Positions 1 to 9,010 of a DNA stretch of 64,000 nucleotides are shown here, piece after piece; position 1 is the stretch's first letter, and each line of letters begins with the position of its first letter. Below the pieces are notes generated by a model that saw only the letters and a list, made by a program, of their open reading frames with translations, was not told the DNA's origin and did not search any database. The position numbers and the translations under genes are program-made. Origin of the DNA: Rhizobium sp. BK251 (GTDB lineage: Bacteria; Pseudomonadota; Alphaproteobacteria; Rhizobiales; Rhizobiaceae); NCBI RefSeq assembly GCF_004345245.1, contig NZ_SLUQ01000006.1:62001-126000 (forward strand), read 5' to 3'.

Positions 1-119
1 AATAAACCTTACGCGACTTCGACAAACATCCGAGGTCGCACCGAACGGGAAATATAGGACAGCTGTGGCAAATGCCCGGCGAACACATCGCCGCCTGACG
101 CCGGTCTTCGGCCATCGAC

Positions 120-590
120 CTAGATATCGGTCCACGATGAAAAGGTAGCCGCCTGGCCGTGGCGCTTGCCGTCCTCGTCGATCAGCTGCCAGACGATGCC
201 GTCCTCCATCCAGAAATGCCGTCCCGACTTCTTCACGCGCAAGACGCGACAATTGGCAATGAAGCCGTCGCGCGTAACGCCATCGAGCAGCCTCTGCCGC
301 TCCTCGCGGTCCGGAGCCTCTGCGGAGAGTCTGGACGGCAATGTGACGAACTCGTCCCACGGGTATTCGAACCGTCCCTGGGCCGCCTTGTTGGCATAGA
401 TGAAGCGCGGATCGGCATCGATATTGTGCGCAAGGACGACAAAGGGCGCCTCGTTGTAGAGCCACGAAGGTCCCTGGCCGGCGCTCACGAGCGGCCGGCC
501 GACAAGGCGGGCGAAGCTTCTGGTAATCAGGTCGAAGAATGCCCTATCCGTGGAGAGGTCGGCGGAATTCTGTATGCTACTACTGGTCAT
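120..590 (-). CDS. MEKHLA (PAS-like) domain protein
   Basis: The product is about 156 aa and most of it is one MEKHLA-type domain, a PAS-like fold found in plant HD-ZIP III regulators and in small free-standing bacterial proteins. Visible signs are the PAS-like segment with PRFIYANKAAQ, the 'FEYPWDEF' stretch, and the C-terminal part with 'RHFWMEDGIVWQLIDEDG'. It is soluble, with no signal peptide. I chose the ATG at 590 because GAGG lies 5 nt upstream; a start 12 codons earlier (626) is open but has no comparable ribosome site. It stands alone, facing the divergent mechanosensitive channel gene. A sensory or ligand-binding role is inferred only; no partner output domain is present. Confidence 0.8.
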   Translation of the reverse strand: MTSSSIQNSADLSTDRAFFDLITRSFARLVGRPLVSAGQGPSWLYNEAPFVVLAHNIDADPRFIYANKAAQGRFEYPWDEFVTLPSRLSAEAPDREERQRLLDGVTRDGFIANCRVLRVKKSGRHFWMEDGIVWQLIDEDGKRHGQAATFSSWTDI

Positions 591-855
591 GATATCCTCG
601 ATGTCAGCCCCCGGGCGTACGGGCAAGCTTAACTAGCGCAATCCGCCGAAACTTGAACAATATGCGCAGGATCTGGCGACAGGTGCGGCTGAAAGGTCGC
701 AGGGAAACTGGCGATCTCACGGCGGATATTGATTTCGCGCCTCCCTGCGTCATTATTCTGGCGCTCCTCGAATGCGGGAACTTTGGCCTCGGCGGCCCTT
801 CCCGCAGCTTGGTGGCACCTCTAAGGCAGTTGCCTTTCACCAACGCGAAGCGGAC

Positions 856-2373
856 ATGCAAACAGAACTTCTCAGCGATCCGATCACCCAGTATTTCCTG
901 CTTTTCTCCGTCGGGTTGATCGTCGGCAATGTCGTCCTTCGCCATTACCCGGCGCTGCGGCTTACCTCCCGCATTTTGTTTTTCGCCGCTCTCACGCTGC
1001 TTCTGCTGCATCATGGTATCGAGCCCTATGCCTCGGACCCGTCGCATGCGGAAGACGTCTCGCGCCGCGTTCTCGTCGGTCTGGCGAAAGCCGTATGGTG
1101 GATCGGCGGGGCGCTGGTGCTGGTCAGCTTCGTACGCCTCTTCCTGATCTTCGAGCGCAAGCCGCGCGAGGGCCGGCTGCTGCAGGACCTCGTTGTCGGG
1201 TTGATCTACCTGGGCGCGTCGCTTTCGATCGTCGCTTACGTCTTCAGCGTGCCGGTCGGCACGCTCATTGCCACGTCCGGTGTGTTTGCCGTCATCCTTG
1301 GCCTTGCGCTCCAGAGCACGTTGAACGACGTCTTCTCCGGCATCGCGCTCAATCTCGGCCGCCCCTACACGGTCGGCGACTGGATCGTGCTCGACGACGG
1401 CGTCCAGGGCCGGGTCGTGGAGACCAACTGGCGAGCGACCCACCTGCTCAACGGAACGAACGATCTCGTCATTATCCCGAACAGCGGGCTTGCGAAATCG
1501 CGCCTCGTCAATCTGAGCAGCCCCGACGAAACCCACGGCATCTCGCTCACCGTCAAGATCGTGCCCGTTCGTCCGCCGGCGGCCATCGAGGAGGTCATGC
1601 GTACCGTGCTGCTCAGCAGCAACACCATCCTCAAGAACCCGCCGCCTGCCGTCACGATCAGGGCGCTCGACAACCAGGTCGTCGAGCTCGAGCTTTCCTG
1701 CCGGGTAAAGGACATCTCGCTTACCACGAGGGCCACGAACGAGATCTACGATCTTGTCTTCCGCCACTGCAAGGCCGCCGGCCTTCCGCTCGCAAGCCAG
1801 CCGGGCGTGGCCGCCTCTCCCGTCGTCGACAAGTTGCTCGAGCCCCTCAACGAACAGCAGGCTGGAACGCCCTGGCGGCTGCTGAGCGCGATGCCGCTCT
1901 TCGCACCGCTGACGGATGACGAGAAGGAGGCCGTCGCCGTCCACATGACGCGCAAGACCTACCGCCAGAATACCGTCATCGCCGAACAGGGCGAGAAGCT
2001 TGCGTCGCTGATGGTGGTGCGCAGCGGCGTCGTCGTCATCAGCCGCCGGGAGGCCGGAAGGGAGATCGAGCTCACGCGTCTTTCGCCGGGCGACTGCTTT
2101 GGCGAAGGCGGCGTTCTGGTGGACGCCGAGGAGGCTGGAACCGCACGCGCGCTGACCTTCGTCGTCGTCTACGAGATCAAGCAGGATTTCCTGGCCGGCC
2201 TCATGCATGACCGGCCAATCCTGGCCGAGGAACTCGGCCTGCTTCTTTCCCGCCGTAGCGAGGCGGAGCGCCATCTGATCGGCCTGGCCGACGGTCTTTC
2301 CAACGGCCGCCATCTCGGCTCCTTCGCCTCGCGCATACGTCACCTGTTCCAGCTGCAGCACGACCAGGTCTAG
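856..2373 (+). CDS. MscS-family mechanosensitive channel with C-terminal cyclic-nucleotide-binding domain
   Basis: The 505-aa inner-membrane protein starts with about four or five hydrophobic segments (residues 10-160). The MscS pore helix and beta domain follow, around the 'VFAVILGLALQSTLNDVFSGIALN' region and 'YTVGDWIVLDDGVQGRV'. A cyclic-nucleotide-binding fold occupies roughly residues 345-460, with 'FGEGG' and a downstream Arg where the phosphate-binding cassette is expected. This is the architecture of bacterial cyclic-nucleotide-gated (bCNG-type) channels. Gating by cAMP/cGMP or tension is inferred from the family. The ATG at 856 was preferred over an in-frame start at 772 because the upstream codons lack family-like sequence. 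The next gene is convergent. Confidence 0.88.
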   Translation: MQTELLSDPITQYFLLFSVGLIVGNVVLRHYPALRLTSRILFFAALTLLLLHHGIEPYASDPSHAEDVSRRVLVGLAKAVWWIGGALVLVSFVRLFLIFERKPREGRLLQDLVVGLIYLGASLSIVAYVFSVPVGTLIATSGVFAVILGLALQSTLNDVFSGIALNLGRPYTVGDWIVLDDGVQGRVVETNWRATHLLNGTNDLVIIPNSGLAKSRLVNLSSPDETHGISLTVKIVPVRPPAAIEEVMRTVLLSSNTILKNPPPAVTIRALDNQVVELELSCRVKDISLTTRATNEIYDLVFRHCKAAGLPLASQPGVAASPVVDKLLEPLNEQQAGTPWRLLSAMPLFAPLTDDEKEAVAVHMTRKTYRQNTVIAEQGEKLASLMVVRSGVVVISRREAGREIELTRLSPGDCFGEGGVLVDAEEAGTARALTFVVVYEIKQDFLAGLMHDRPILAEELGLLLSRRSEAERHLIGLADGLSNGRHLGSFASRIRHLFQLQHDQV

Positions 2374-2441
2374 GCGGCGAGAACTCCGTGCGGCTCGCGC
2401 AATCGGCCAGGCTGGCCGGCCGCCCTCCGCCATAGATCGCT

Positions 2442-3011
2442 TCAGCGCTCGGTAATCTGCTTCATCATTCGCAGCCAAAGCTCATTGCTGCGATGGAGGA
2501 CCGCGGCGTCGGAGCGACGAAGCGCAACTGCCATGCGGCCTCTGGCCACCTCCTCGACGACGAGGCGGCAACCGGCATCATCGGGAATGAGATACCAGGT
2601 CTGATAGCTGCTCAGCTCCTGCGCATCACTGAACCAGGCGATGCGGCTATGCGACACGAATTCATAGACGCGGTTTTCCGTCTCCAGGCCGAGCCGCTGG
2701 CATGAGAAGCCGACTCCGGCCGCCAGCAAGCCGTCATCGGTGCCGGAAACGTCGACGTCGCTAACGTTCGGATACCAGTCGGTCCATCTCTCCGCATCGA
2801 CAAGATGTTGCCATATGCGTTTGACGGATGCCCGGATGAATAACTCGTTATGGGCAAAGATATCCGCATCCACAGGCGTCAGCCCGTTCGGCCAATGAAT
2901 CTCGGGCGATCGTGCCTCCCAATCTCCGATAGCACCCGGCGCGGGACGCGCATATGTGAGCGCGGCGGCGGCTCTGCGGGTGCCGATGCGTGCTGGCCTT
3001 ATCAAACTCAT
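2442..3011 (-). CDS. SRPBCC-family protein (polyketide cyclase/START-like)
   Basis: The 189-aa soluble protein has an SRPBCC fold from about residue 50. The pattern 'ELFIRASVKRIWQHLVDAERWTDWYPNVSDVDV' is the typical N-terminal strand-helix segment of these hydrophobic-ligand-binding cups, and a final long helix carries 'SNELWLRMMKQITER'. The start is fixed by GGAGAC about 6 nt before the ATG at 3011; a longer frame to 3047 lacks a ribosome site. The first 45 residues are not conserved in kind and are basic. Ligand and reaction are unknown. It is convergent with the channel gene and not obviously in an operon. Confidence 0.75.
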   Translation of the reverse strand: MSLIRPARIGTRRAAAALTYARPAPGAIGDWEARSPEIHWPNGLTPVDADIFAHNELFIRASVKRIWQHLVDAERWTDWYPNVSDVDVSGTDDGLLAAGVGFSCQRLGLETENRVYEFVSHSRIAWFSDAQELSSYQTWYLIPDDAGCRLVVEEVARGRMAVALRRSDAAVLHRSNELWLRMMKQITER

Positions 3012-3320
3012 CACTCTGTCTCCTTCGGCAAAAGAGGAGTTTCGCAAACGCGCGTGCGGGTCGGAAACCGGCTGTCGGGGCCGCTACGGCGTTCGGCGCT
3101 CTCCTTCTGAATTCCGGATTCTTGTTGATCCGGACAGGCGGAGTGAACGCCCGAACAGAGCTGGCGGCAACCTATACACAAGGCTACCGCCACCAAGACG
3201 CCTTTGTAGTCGGAAGCTGCACTTCGCGGCAGTTTTCTGCAATTATTACAGTATGACACAACCGTCGCGCGGGGCTGAAAGGCGGCGCAGCCACACCCTG
3301 TGGCCGCGCAGGTCATCCCT
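3012..3320. other. Intergenic region, nothing firm seen
   Basis: About 309 bp separate the SRPBCC gene from the end of the MFS gene. Small frames here are not protein-like. An AT-richer patch near 3235-3260 could hold the promoter of the SRPBCC gene on the minus strand, but no clear -35/-10 pair can be named. No terminator with a T-run is evident. Confidence 0.4.
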
Positions 3321-4817
3321 TCAATGCGACGCCGCCTCGGACGCCTCGACGCGGCGACGCATGCCATCGCCGCTCTTGCCTGCGACCGGGATCAGCCAGG
3401 TGCTGACGAAGGCGAGGATCGCAAGCACCACCACGCCCAGGAAGCTCCAGTGCAGCGCGTGATCGAAGACCAGCCTGACGTCCGGATGGGAAGCGAGCTC
3501 GGCAAGGCCCTCCGGCTGGTTCAGCACGTCATGGACGCCTGCGGCCAGCTCGCCGCTGCCGAAATGGGCAATACCGATGTTGAGGATCGCACCGAGCACG
3601 GTCGCCCCCAGCGTATTACCCAGGCTGCGGGCGAAGATGAGCGAGGCCGTCGCACTGCCGCGCATGGACCACTCGACGCTTTCCTGGACCAGGATGATGC
3701 TGGTGAGGCTGATGAGCCCCATGCCGAAGCCCATGAAGAACGAACCGACGCCTGCGACCGCCGGATGGCTCTCCGGGGTCAGGAATATCAGGAAGGACGC
3801 GCCGAAGGGGAACATCAGGCTGCCCACCCTCAATGTCCTGCGGATACCGAAAGTCCTGTAGAGACGGCTCGACAGCATCACGGCGAGCGGCCAGCCGACG
3901 ACCAGCATGGTCAGCGTGAAGCCGGCGACGAGCGGCGACCGGCCGAGCACGCCCTGGACATAGATCGGCAGGATCGTGGTGAGGCCGATGAGCGCCATTC
4001 CGGCGAGGAGCGTGGCGGCATTGCTGGTGGCGATCAGGCGTCGCCCCCAGAGCTCGATCGAGATAATCGGTTCCGCCGCACGACGCTCCTGGCGCAGAAA
4101 CAGCCAGCCGCTGCCGACGAACAGCACGCCAAGGGCGGCAAGCGGCCACAGGCCTCCGTTGGTTTCTGTCAGGATGATCATCAGCGAGGTGACGGAAATG
4201 GAGAAGAGCACGGCACCGAGATAATCGATCCGCGCCTGCCGCGGTTCGATAGATTCGTGCAGGAAAAGCATGAACCCGATCACGGTCAGGATGCCGAAGG
4301 GGATGTTGATCCAGAATATCCATGCCCAGGAGAAATTGTCGACGATGAGGCCGCCCGCGAGCGGCCCGACAACCGCCGAGGTTGCCCAGACGGTGGCGAG
4401 CAGACCCTGGATGCGCCCCCGCTCCTCAAGCTTGTAGAGGTCTCCGACAACAGTCATCGTCACTGGCTGGATCGCACCGGCGCCGAGGCCCTGAAGCAGG
4501 CGAAAGACGATCAGCGACATCATCGACCAGGCAAGGCCGCAGAGGATAGAGCCGACGAGGAAGACCAGGATGCCGCCGATCAGGATCGGTTTGCGGCCGA
4601 ATATGTCCGAGAGCTTCCCGTAGATGACGGTCGTCGTCGACTGCGCCAGCAGGAATGCAGAGAAGACCCAGCTGTAATACGCGAAGCCGCCAAGCTCGCC
4701 GACGATGCGCGGCATGGCGGTTGCGACGATGGTTGCCTCGATGGCGACCATGAAGGTCGCAAGCATGATCGAAGCGATAACGAGCGGACGCCTCGACGGT
4801 TTGACGGCACTGGACAT
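3321..4817 (-). CDS. MFS drug exporter, DHA2 (14-TM, EmrB/QacA-type)
   Basis: The 498-aa integral membrane protein has about 14 hydrophobic segments. MFS motif A appears as 'YGKLSDIFGRKP' in the TM2-3 loop (around residue 65), and an antiporter-like 'GAGAIQP' segment in TM4-5 is typical of DHA2 exporters. It starts 'MSSAVKPSRRPLVIASIMLATFMVAIEATIV'-like with TM1 directly after a basic tail. The ATG at 4817 has a GGAAGG about 6 nt upstream, which rules out the longer frame to 4967. Family members are proton antiporters exporting lipophilic drugs or metabolites; the substrate cannot be told. No membrane-fusion partner or local regulator is adjacent, although a MocR gene lies upstream on the same strand. 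Confidence 0.88.
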   Translation of the reverse strand: MSSAVKPSRRPLVIASIMLATFMVAIEATIVATAMPRIVGELGGFAYYSWVFSAFLLAQSTTTVIYGKLSDIFGRKPILIGGILVFLVGSILCGLAWSMMSLIVFRLLQGLGAGAIQPVTMTVVGDLYKLEERGRIQGLLATVWATSAVVGPLAGGLIVDNFSWAWIFWINIPFGILTVIGFMLFLHESIEPRQARIDYLGAVLFSISVTSLMIILTETNGGLWPLAALGVLFVGSGWLFLRQERRAAEPIISIELWGRRLIATSNAATLLAGMALIGLTTILPIYVQGVLGRSPLVAGFTLTMLVVGWPLAVMLSSRLYRTFGIRRTLRVGSLMFPFGASFLIFLTPESHPAVAGVGSFFMGFGMGLISLTSIILVQESVEWSMRGSATASLIFARSLGNTLGATVLGAILNIGIAHFGSGELAAGVHDVLNQPEGLAELASHPDVRLVFDHALHWSFLGVVVLAILAFVSTWLIPVAGKSGDGMRRRVEASEAASH

Positions 4818-5064
4818 GGTATTCCTTCCGGTAAAGCCGGCTGCCCCGGAGAGCGTATGAAGTGGAAACTGACCTGCAGGGCGCTTGGAAGCTGAAATGG
4901 CATAATTGATATGAGCCGGCGGATCGAGGCGCTGCCGGTGACGCGCCATGGCGTAGAACGTCGCCACCGCCGCATTTCATCCCCGATGCCTCTCCTGTCA
5001 ACCGTGGGCGCTGGCAAGGACTGTGAACTTTTCGTGTAGGGTCACGCCAAGGCGATAAGATAGG

Positions 5065-6459
5065 TCAGACGACGAGCGAGGAAAGCGCAGGCGCCTCGTT
5101 CAGGAGATCGGTCGCGATGTGCAGGCTGCGGGTCAGATCCTGCCGGGTAGCCGCGCCGCCGAGCCCGATGCGAACAGCTTCCGGAGCGGCGCCAAGCGCA
5201 AAGGCGTCGCTTCCGACGACACCGATTCCTGCCGATCGTAGCCGGGAAGCGAATTCGCTGCGAGTCCAGGGCGATGGCAACAGGAGCCAGAGATGGTAGC
5301 CGTGGTCCTGCATCCGATAGCAATTTGGAGGCAGTTGGGCGGCGGCGATCGCGCGCCTTGCCGTAGCCTCTCGCGCAATCGCCTTGCAGACGGAGGCTGC
5401 GGTGCCATCCTCGATCCAGCGGGTCGCAAGCGCGGCCGTAATCGGGCTCGCCATGCCGGCGGTCGCCCGGATTGAGCCGGAGACACGCACGGCCGCGCGC
5501 ACGTCGGGCACCACGAGATAGGCGATGCGCAGCGCCGGAGACAGGCTCTTGGCGAGGCCCGCGATATGGTAGACGATGTCGGGTGCGAGTGCCGCGAGCG
5601 GTGCCACGCCCGGCACGAGCGCTCCATAGGCGTCATCCTCGATGATCGGCACGTTATGCTCGCGCGCAATGGCGATGATCGCCTCGCGACGGGCGGGCGA
5701 CATTGTCGCCGTCGTCGGATTGTGCAGCGTCGGCGTGCAGTAGAGCGCCTTGGGACTATGCTTGCGGCAGGCTGCCTCGAAGGCATCCGGCAGAAGTCCC
5801 TCGCCGTCCATGGCGATCCCGGCAAGCTGAATCCGCAGATGGGCGGCCAGCGAACGGAAGCCGGCATAGGTAAGGCTCTCCGTACAGATGACCTCCCCGG
5901 GGCCTGCAAGGAGGCCGGCAACGGCAAGAAGCGCCCCTTGCGCACCAGGGCATACGACGACCCTGTCGGCCGAGATGTCAGGGATGCGGCCGGACAGCCA
6001 GTCGGCACCGGCACTGCGGTCGGCATGGGCACCGCCGGGCTCCTGGTAACGCAGAAGCAGATCGAGGCCGCCGCTTTCCTCCAGCGAGCGAAAGCCTGAC
6101 CAGAGGCGCTCGGCGAGCGCCGGTTCGTCAAAGGCGGGCGGCAGGTTCATGCTCATGTCGATGAGGCCGCCGGACGATGCCGGGGCGGCGGACGATACCC
6201 TCCGCCGCACGAAGGTCCCCTGCCCGACGAAGGCATCGACGAGGCCGCGGCGACGCGCTTCGGCATAGGCGCGGCTGACGGTGGTGAAATCAATTCCGAG
6301 GGCGTGGGCGAGAGACCGCTGCGGCGGCAAGCGCACCCCGGCGGAAAGCTTGCCCGAGGCGATGTCGGCAGCAAGGGCGTCGGCGATCGCCTGGTAGAGC
6401 GGCCCGGCATCTTTCTGCAGGGTCGGCTTCCACGTCGCTTCGTCGGCTACCCGATCCAT
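5065..6459 (-). CDS. MocR-type transcriptional regulator (GntR wHTH fused to aminotransferase class I fold)
   Basis: The 464-aa protein has an N-terminal winged helix of the GntR family (about residues 15-85; 'AGVRLPPQRSLAHALGID' then 'TTVSRAYAEARRRGLVDA'). A fold-type I aminotransferase domain follows, with the PLP-binding lysine in 'GLAKSLSPALRIAYLV' and an upstream 'DDAYG' that contacts the cofactor ring. MocR proteins use PLP or an amino compound as effector, for example PdxR and GabR. The start at 6459 follows AGAGCGA. No PLP-synthesis gene or aminotransferase is next to it, so its target may be the upstream DUF1348 gene, the MFS gene, or something distant. Similar ATTGTATGCA sequences occur upstream of both this gene and the DUF1348 gene. 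Confidence 0.88.
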   Translation of the reverse strand: MDRVADEATWKPTLQKDAGPLYQAIADALAADIASGKLSAGVRLPPQRSLAHALGIDFTTVSRAYAEARRRGLVDAFVGQGTFVRRRVSSAAPASSGGLIDMSMNLPPAFDEPALAERLWSGFRSLEESGGLDLLLRYQEPGGAHADRSAGADWLSGRIPDISADRVVVCPGAQGALLAVAGLLAGPGEVICTESLTYAGFRSLAAHLRIQLAGIAMDGEGLLPDAFEAACRKHSPKALYCTPTLHNPTTATMSPARREAIIAIAREHNVPIIEDDAYGALVPGVAPLAALAPDIVYHIAGLAKSLSPALRIAYLVVPDVRAAVRVSGSIRATAGMASPITAALATRWIEDGTAASVCKAIAREATARRAIAAAQLPPNCYRMQDHGYHLWLLLPSPWTRSEFASRLRSAGIGVVGSDAFALGAAPEAVRIGLGGAATRQDLTRSLHIATDLLNEAPALSSLVV

Positions 6460-6529
6460 TTTCGCTCTTTCATGCAATGCCCTCTGACTAGACTTCGCGC
6501 GGGCTCGCTTGACCATCCTAGCGGTCGAC

Positions 6530-6549
6530 ATTGTATGCAGTCAATGCAG
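6530..6549. promoter_or_regulatory. Possible operator upstream of the MocR gene
   Basis: ATTGTATGCAG is followed directly by TCAATGCAG, so ATGCAG occurs twice. The first half matches the core of two palindromic sites upstream of the DUF1348 gene. MocR regulators commonly bind direct or inverted repeats near their own promoter; assigning this site to that protein is inference. Confidence 0.35.
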
Positions 6550-6604
6550 CAGCAGGAGTTTCCCCTGGGAAAGAGGCGGCACCATTGGCGCCGCCCCGTG
6601 GCAG

Positions 6605-7078
6605 TCAGAGTCCAAGGTCGCTCAGGCTCGGATGGTCCGCGGGGCGCGGGCCGCTACGATCCCAATGATACTTCCGCTCGGATTCCTTGATCGGCAGTTC
6701 GTTGATGCTGGCGTGGCGTGCGCGCATCAGGCCGTTTTCGTCGAACTCCCAGTTCTCGTTGCCATAGGCACGATACCAATTGCCGGAATCGTCGTGATAC
6801 TCGTAGGCAAAGCGCACGGCGATGCGGTTGTCGGTAAAGGCCCACAATTCCTTGATGAGGCGGTAGTCGAGCTCGTGCTTCCATTTGCGGGTCAGAAATT
6901 CGACGATCTTCTCGCGGCCCTGAAAGATTTCGGCGCGGTTACGCCACTTGCTGTCCGTCGTATAGACGAGCGATACGCGCTCGGGATTGCAGCTGTTCCA
7001 TCCATCTTCCGCACCCCGGACTTTCTGAATGGCGGTCTCGCGGGTGAAGGGCGGAAGCGGCGGGCGGGTCTCTGACAT
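6605..7078 (-). CDS. DUF1348 / NTF2-like (SnoaL-like) protein
   Basis: This 157-aa soluble protein is recognisable as DUF1348. It opens with '[28 protein letters not shown]', has '[21 protein letters not shown]' in the middle, and '[23 protein letters not shown]' towards the end. The fold is NTF2/SnoaL-like, and the biochemical role is not known. The start has an excellent AAAGGAG site 7 nt upstream. The gene is upstream of the MocR regulator on the same strand with a gap of about 145 bp, so co-transcription is possible but not shown. Confidence 0.85.
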   Translation of the reverse strand: MSETRPPLPPFTRETAIQKVRGAEDGWNSCNPERVSLVYTTDSKWRNRAEIFQGREKIVEFLTRKWKHELDYRLIKELWAFTDNRIAVRFAYEYHDDSGNWYRAYGNENWEFDENGLMRARHASINELPIKESERKYHWDRSGPRPADHPSLSDLGL

Positions 7079-7167
7079 GTCTGCGTCTCCTTTGCTGATA
7101 TTTGTTGGCGCCCGGTACTACGCACTTTCGCGCCACACCGTGCTAGCAAGATCGTGCTGCAATTATG

Positions 7168-7209
7168 ATTGCATGCAATATCCAGCAATAAAATCATAAT
7201 GTATGCATT
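7168..7209. promoter_or_regulatory. Pair of palindromic sites upstream of the DUF1348 gene
   Basis: ATTGCATGCAAT (7168-7179) is a perfect 12-bp palindrome. AATGTATGCATT (7198-7209) is an imperfect copy of the same kind. Their centres are 30 bp apart, about three helical turns. They sit in an AT-rich patch 90-130 bp before the gene start, in a 244-bp intergenic stretch that otherwise shows no gene. The spacing suggests a dimeric regulator binding two operators on one DNA face. Confidence 0.4.
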
Positions 7210-7322
7210 CAATAAAGACAAATTGTCGCGAGCGGCCTTCGCACAATTGGCGGAGACACGCACCGGCGCCGCCGCGTTTATCGCGACGGAGAGCGGTAAT
7301 GCTCCAACGTGGAGGGAGACGC

Positions 7323-8834
7323 CTAGTCCTGTGGCGCCGTCTGATTGTGGCCGCGAGCGTAGAACGCCTTGGCGTCAGCGCTGAACTCGATGCGCGAGTT
7401 ATCGCGCGTATAGAACATGTGCCCGCCACGATAGAGATTGAGAGCGACACGATCGGCTGCAAGCTTCGGCGGCAGGTGGTCGACCACGTATCGGTTTATG
7501 GAATAGGGTGTCACGATATCGCTGTAGCCCTGCGCTACCAGCAAGCGGAAGGAAGGCGTCAGCGAGAGGAGATCGCGGATATCATCGGTCGCACTCGCCT
7601 GGGATCGCGATCCACCACCGCGCTCGCCGCCCCATTCCCAGCGGCTGTTCACATCGCCGGAAAGAAGCGTGTAGGTCATCTCCGTCTTGAAGCCCAGCTC
7701 ATTGCGGGCGTAGTTGGCGAAGCTGCCGGCATAGGCGCGGGTGAACCCGTCGAGGACAGGATCGTCGCCGCGATCAGAACCGGATTCCGGGTAGGCGTCC
7801 GGAACGGTGAAGGCGGCATCGTAGGGACTGACCACCCTGTCGCCATCGATCGAATGCTTCACATAGGAGTCACTCAGGAAACCCCTCCCCTTTGCCACGA
7901 CATCGACGGGAATACCCGTGAGCTCCGACACCTTCGTGTAGAAGCTGCGCGCCGCTTCGCCGGTGGGGGTGGGCCCAGCAAGCGTCGTGAGATAGTCGGT
8001 CATCGCAAATTTTTCGGCTTGCGCGACGGCCTCCTCGCTGAAGGCGTTTCGCCGTTCCAATTCAGCCGCGGCAAGCGACGGCAGTTGGAACGCGGCGCCG
8101 AGGGCAAAGCGGTTGGCACCGAAGAGAAGCTGCCCCTCGATCAGCGGGGAGACCATGACGATGCCCGATGTGAGGATGCCCTGACTGTCCTTCAGTGCAG
8201 AAGCAACCTTGGCCGCGCGGAAGCCGCCATAGCTCTCGCCGAGGATGTATTTCGCCGAGGAGGCGCGATTGTTGTGGGTGACATAGAGCGCGATCGCCTT
8301 GGCAAGGCTCTCGGCATCCTGCCGCACGCCATAGAAGCTCGAGGCATCATCGGCCTTCGCCGGACGGCTCCAACCGGTTCCAACGGGATCGATCAGCACG
8401 AGATCGGTGAAATCCAGCCAGCTCTGCTTGTTGTCGACGAGCTTCGCCGCAGTTCCATCATGGCCGTCCGGGCCGAAATCGAGAATACGGGGTCCGACCA
8501 GACCAAGATTGAGATAGGCGGAAGCCGCGCCCGGCCCGCCATTGAAGGCGAAGGTCAGCGGCCGGTCGGCCGCCCCATCCTTGGCGACATAGGCCGTGTA
8601 GAATATTTTGGCGGAGACTGCGCCATCCTGGCCGTAGAGGCTGAGCGTGCCGGCGGTTGCCGTGTAGGAAATCGTGCGGTGGCCGGTATCGAGCGTGTGC
8701 TCCGTCACCGAATCCTCCGGCAGCAGCGATAGCACGCCGGCACCCGGGCTCTCTTCCGCTGCGCTAGCAACGGTTGCTGTGACAAAAACGGGGCAGATGA
8801 CCGCAAGGGCCAGCGCAGCACGGCGAAAATGCAA
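7323..8834 (-). CDS. Secreted serine carboxypeptidase, peptidase family S10
   Basis: The 503-aa precursor has a signal peptide (hydrophobic residues 6-24, cleavage probably after ASA-25), so the enzyme is periplasmic or secreted. S10 hallmarks are all visible: the oxyanion segment 'FNGGPGA' (98-103), the nucleophile Ser201 in GESYGG, the Asp in 'AQGYSDIVTP', and the His in 'YRGGHMFY' near the C-terminus. The start codon appears to be TTG: no ATG fits, and an AAGGAG lies about 8 nt upstream. S10 enzymes remove C-terminal residues at acidic pH. Bacterial members of this subgroup are poorly characterised and the substrate is unknown. The gene stands alone. Confidence 0.87.
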   Translation of the reverse strand: MHFRRAALALAVICPVFVTATVASAAEESPGAGVLSLLPEDSVTEHTLDTGHRTISYTATAGTLSLYGQDGAVSAKIFYTAYVAKDGAADRPLTFAFNGGPGAASAYLNLGLVGPRILDFGPDGHDGTAAKLVDNKQSWLDFTDLVLIDPVGTGWSRPAKADDASSFYGVRQDAESLAKAIALYVTHNNRASSAKYILGESYGGFRAAKVASALKDSQGILTSGIVMVSPLIEGQLLFGANRFALGAAFQLPSLAAAELERRNAFSEEAVAQAEKFAMTDYLTTLAGPTPTGEAARSFYTKVSELTGIPVDVVAKGRGFLSDSYVKHSIDGDRVVSPYDAAFTVPDAYPESGSDRGDDPVLDGFTRAYAGSFANYARNELGFKTEMTYTLLSGDVNSRWEWGGERGGGSRSQASATDDIRDLLSLTPSFRLLVAQGYSDIVTPYSINRYVVDHLPPKLAADRVALNLYRGGHMFYTRDNSRIEFSADAKAFYARGHNQTAPQD

Positions 8835-9010
8835 GGTCGTTTCTCCTTCGGCGGGGGAAGCTGAGCGTGGTCGAGAGGGAGTATCCCAGCTACGGGACGC
8901 ACAGAGAATTCAAGAGAAAGTGATCAACCGAGCATCACCTTGGGTCATGCCCTTAGGCGAGATCACATGCGAACTGAGATTCGCGGCGAAAGACCACGGC
9001 CGCTCATGCT

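Noticed and set aside
604..2478. 624-codon open frame antisense to the mechanosensitive channel
   Set aside because: It is a high-GC shadow: composition is Asp/Arg/Glu/Gly-rich low-complexity, no family motif, and the opposite strand encodes clear MscS and cNMP domains.
3300..4895. 531-codon open frame antisense to the MFS gene
   Set aside because: The opposite strand has 14 membrane segments and MFS motif A; this frame is the hydrophilic mirror expected from a hydrophobic gene.
7203..8732. 509-codon plus-strand frame opposite the S10 carboxypeptidase
   Set aside because: The minus strand shows a full signal peptide and catalytic triad; this frame is Arg/His-rich with no motif.
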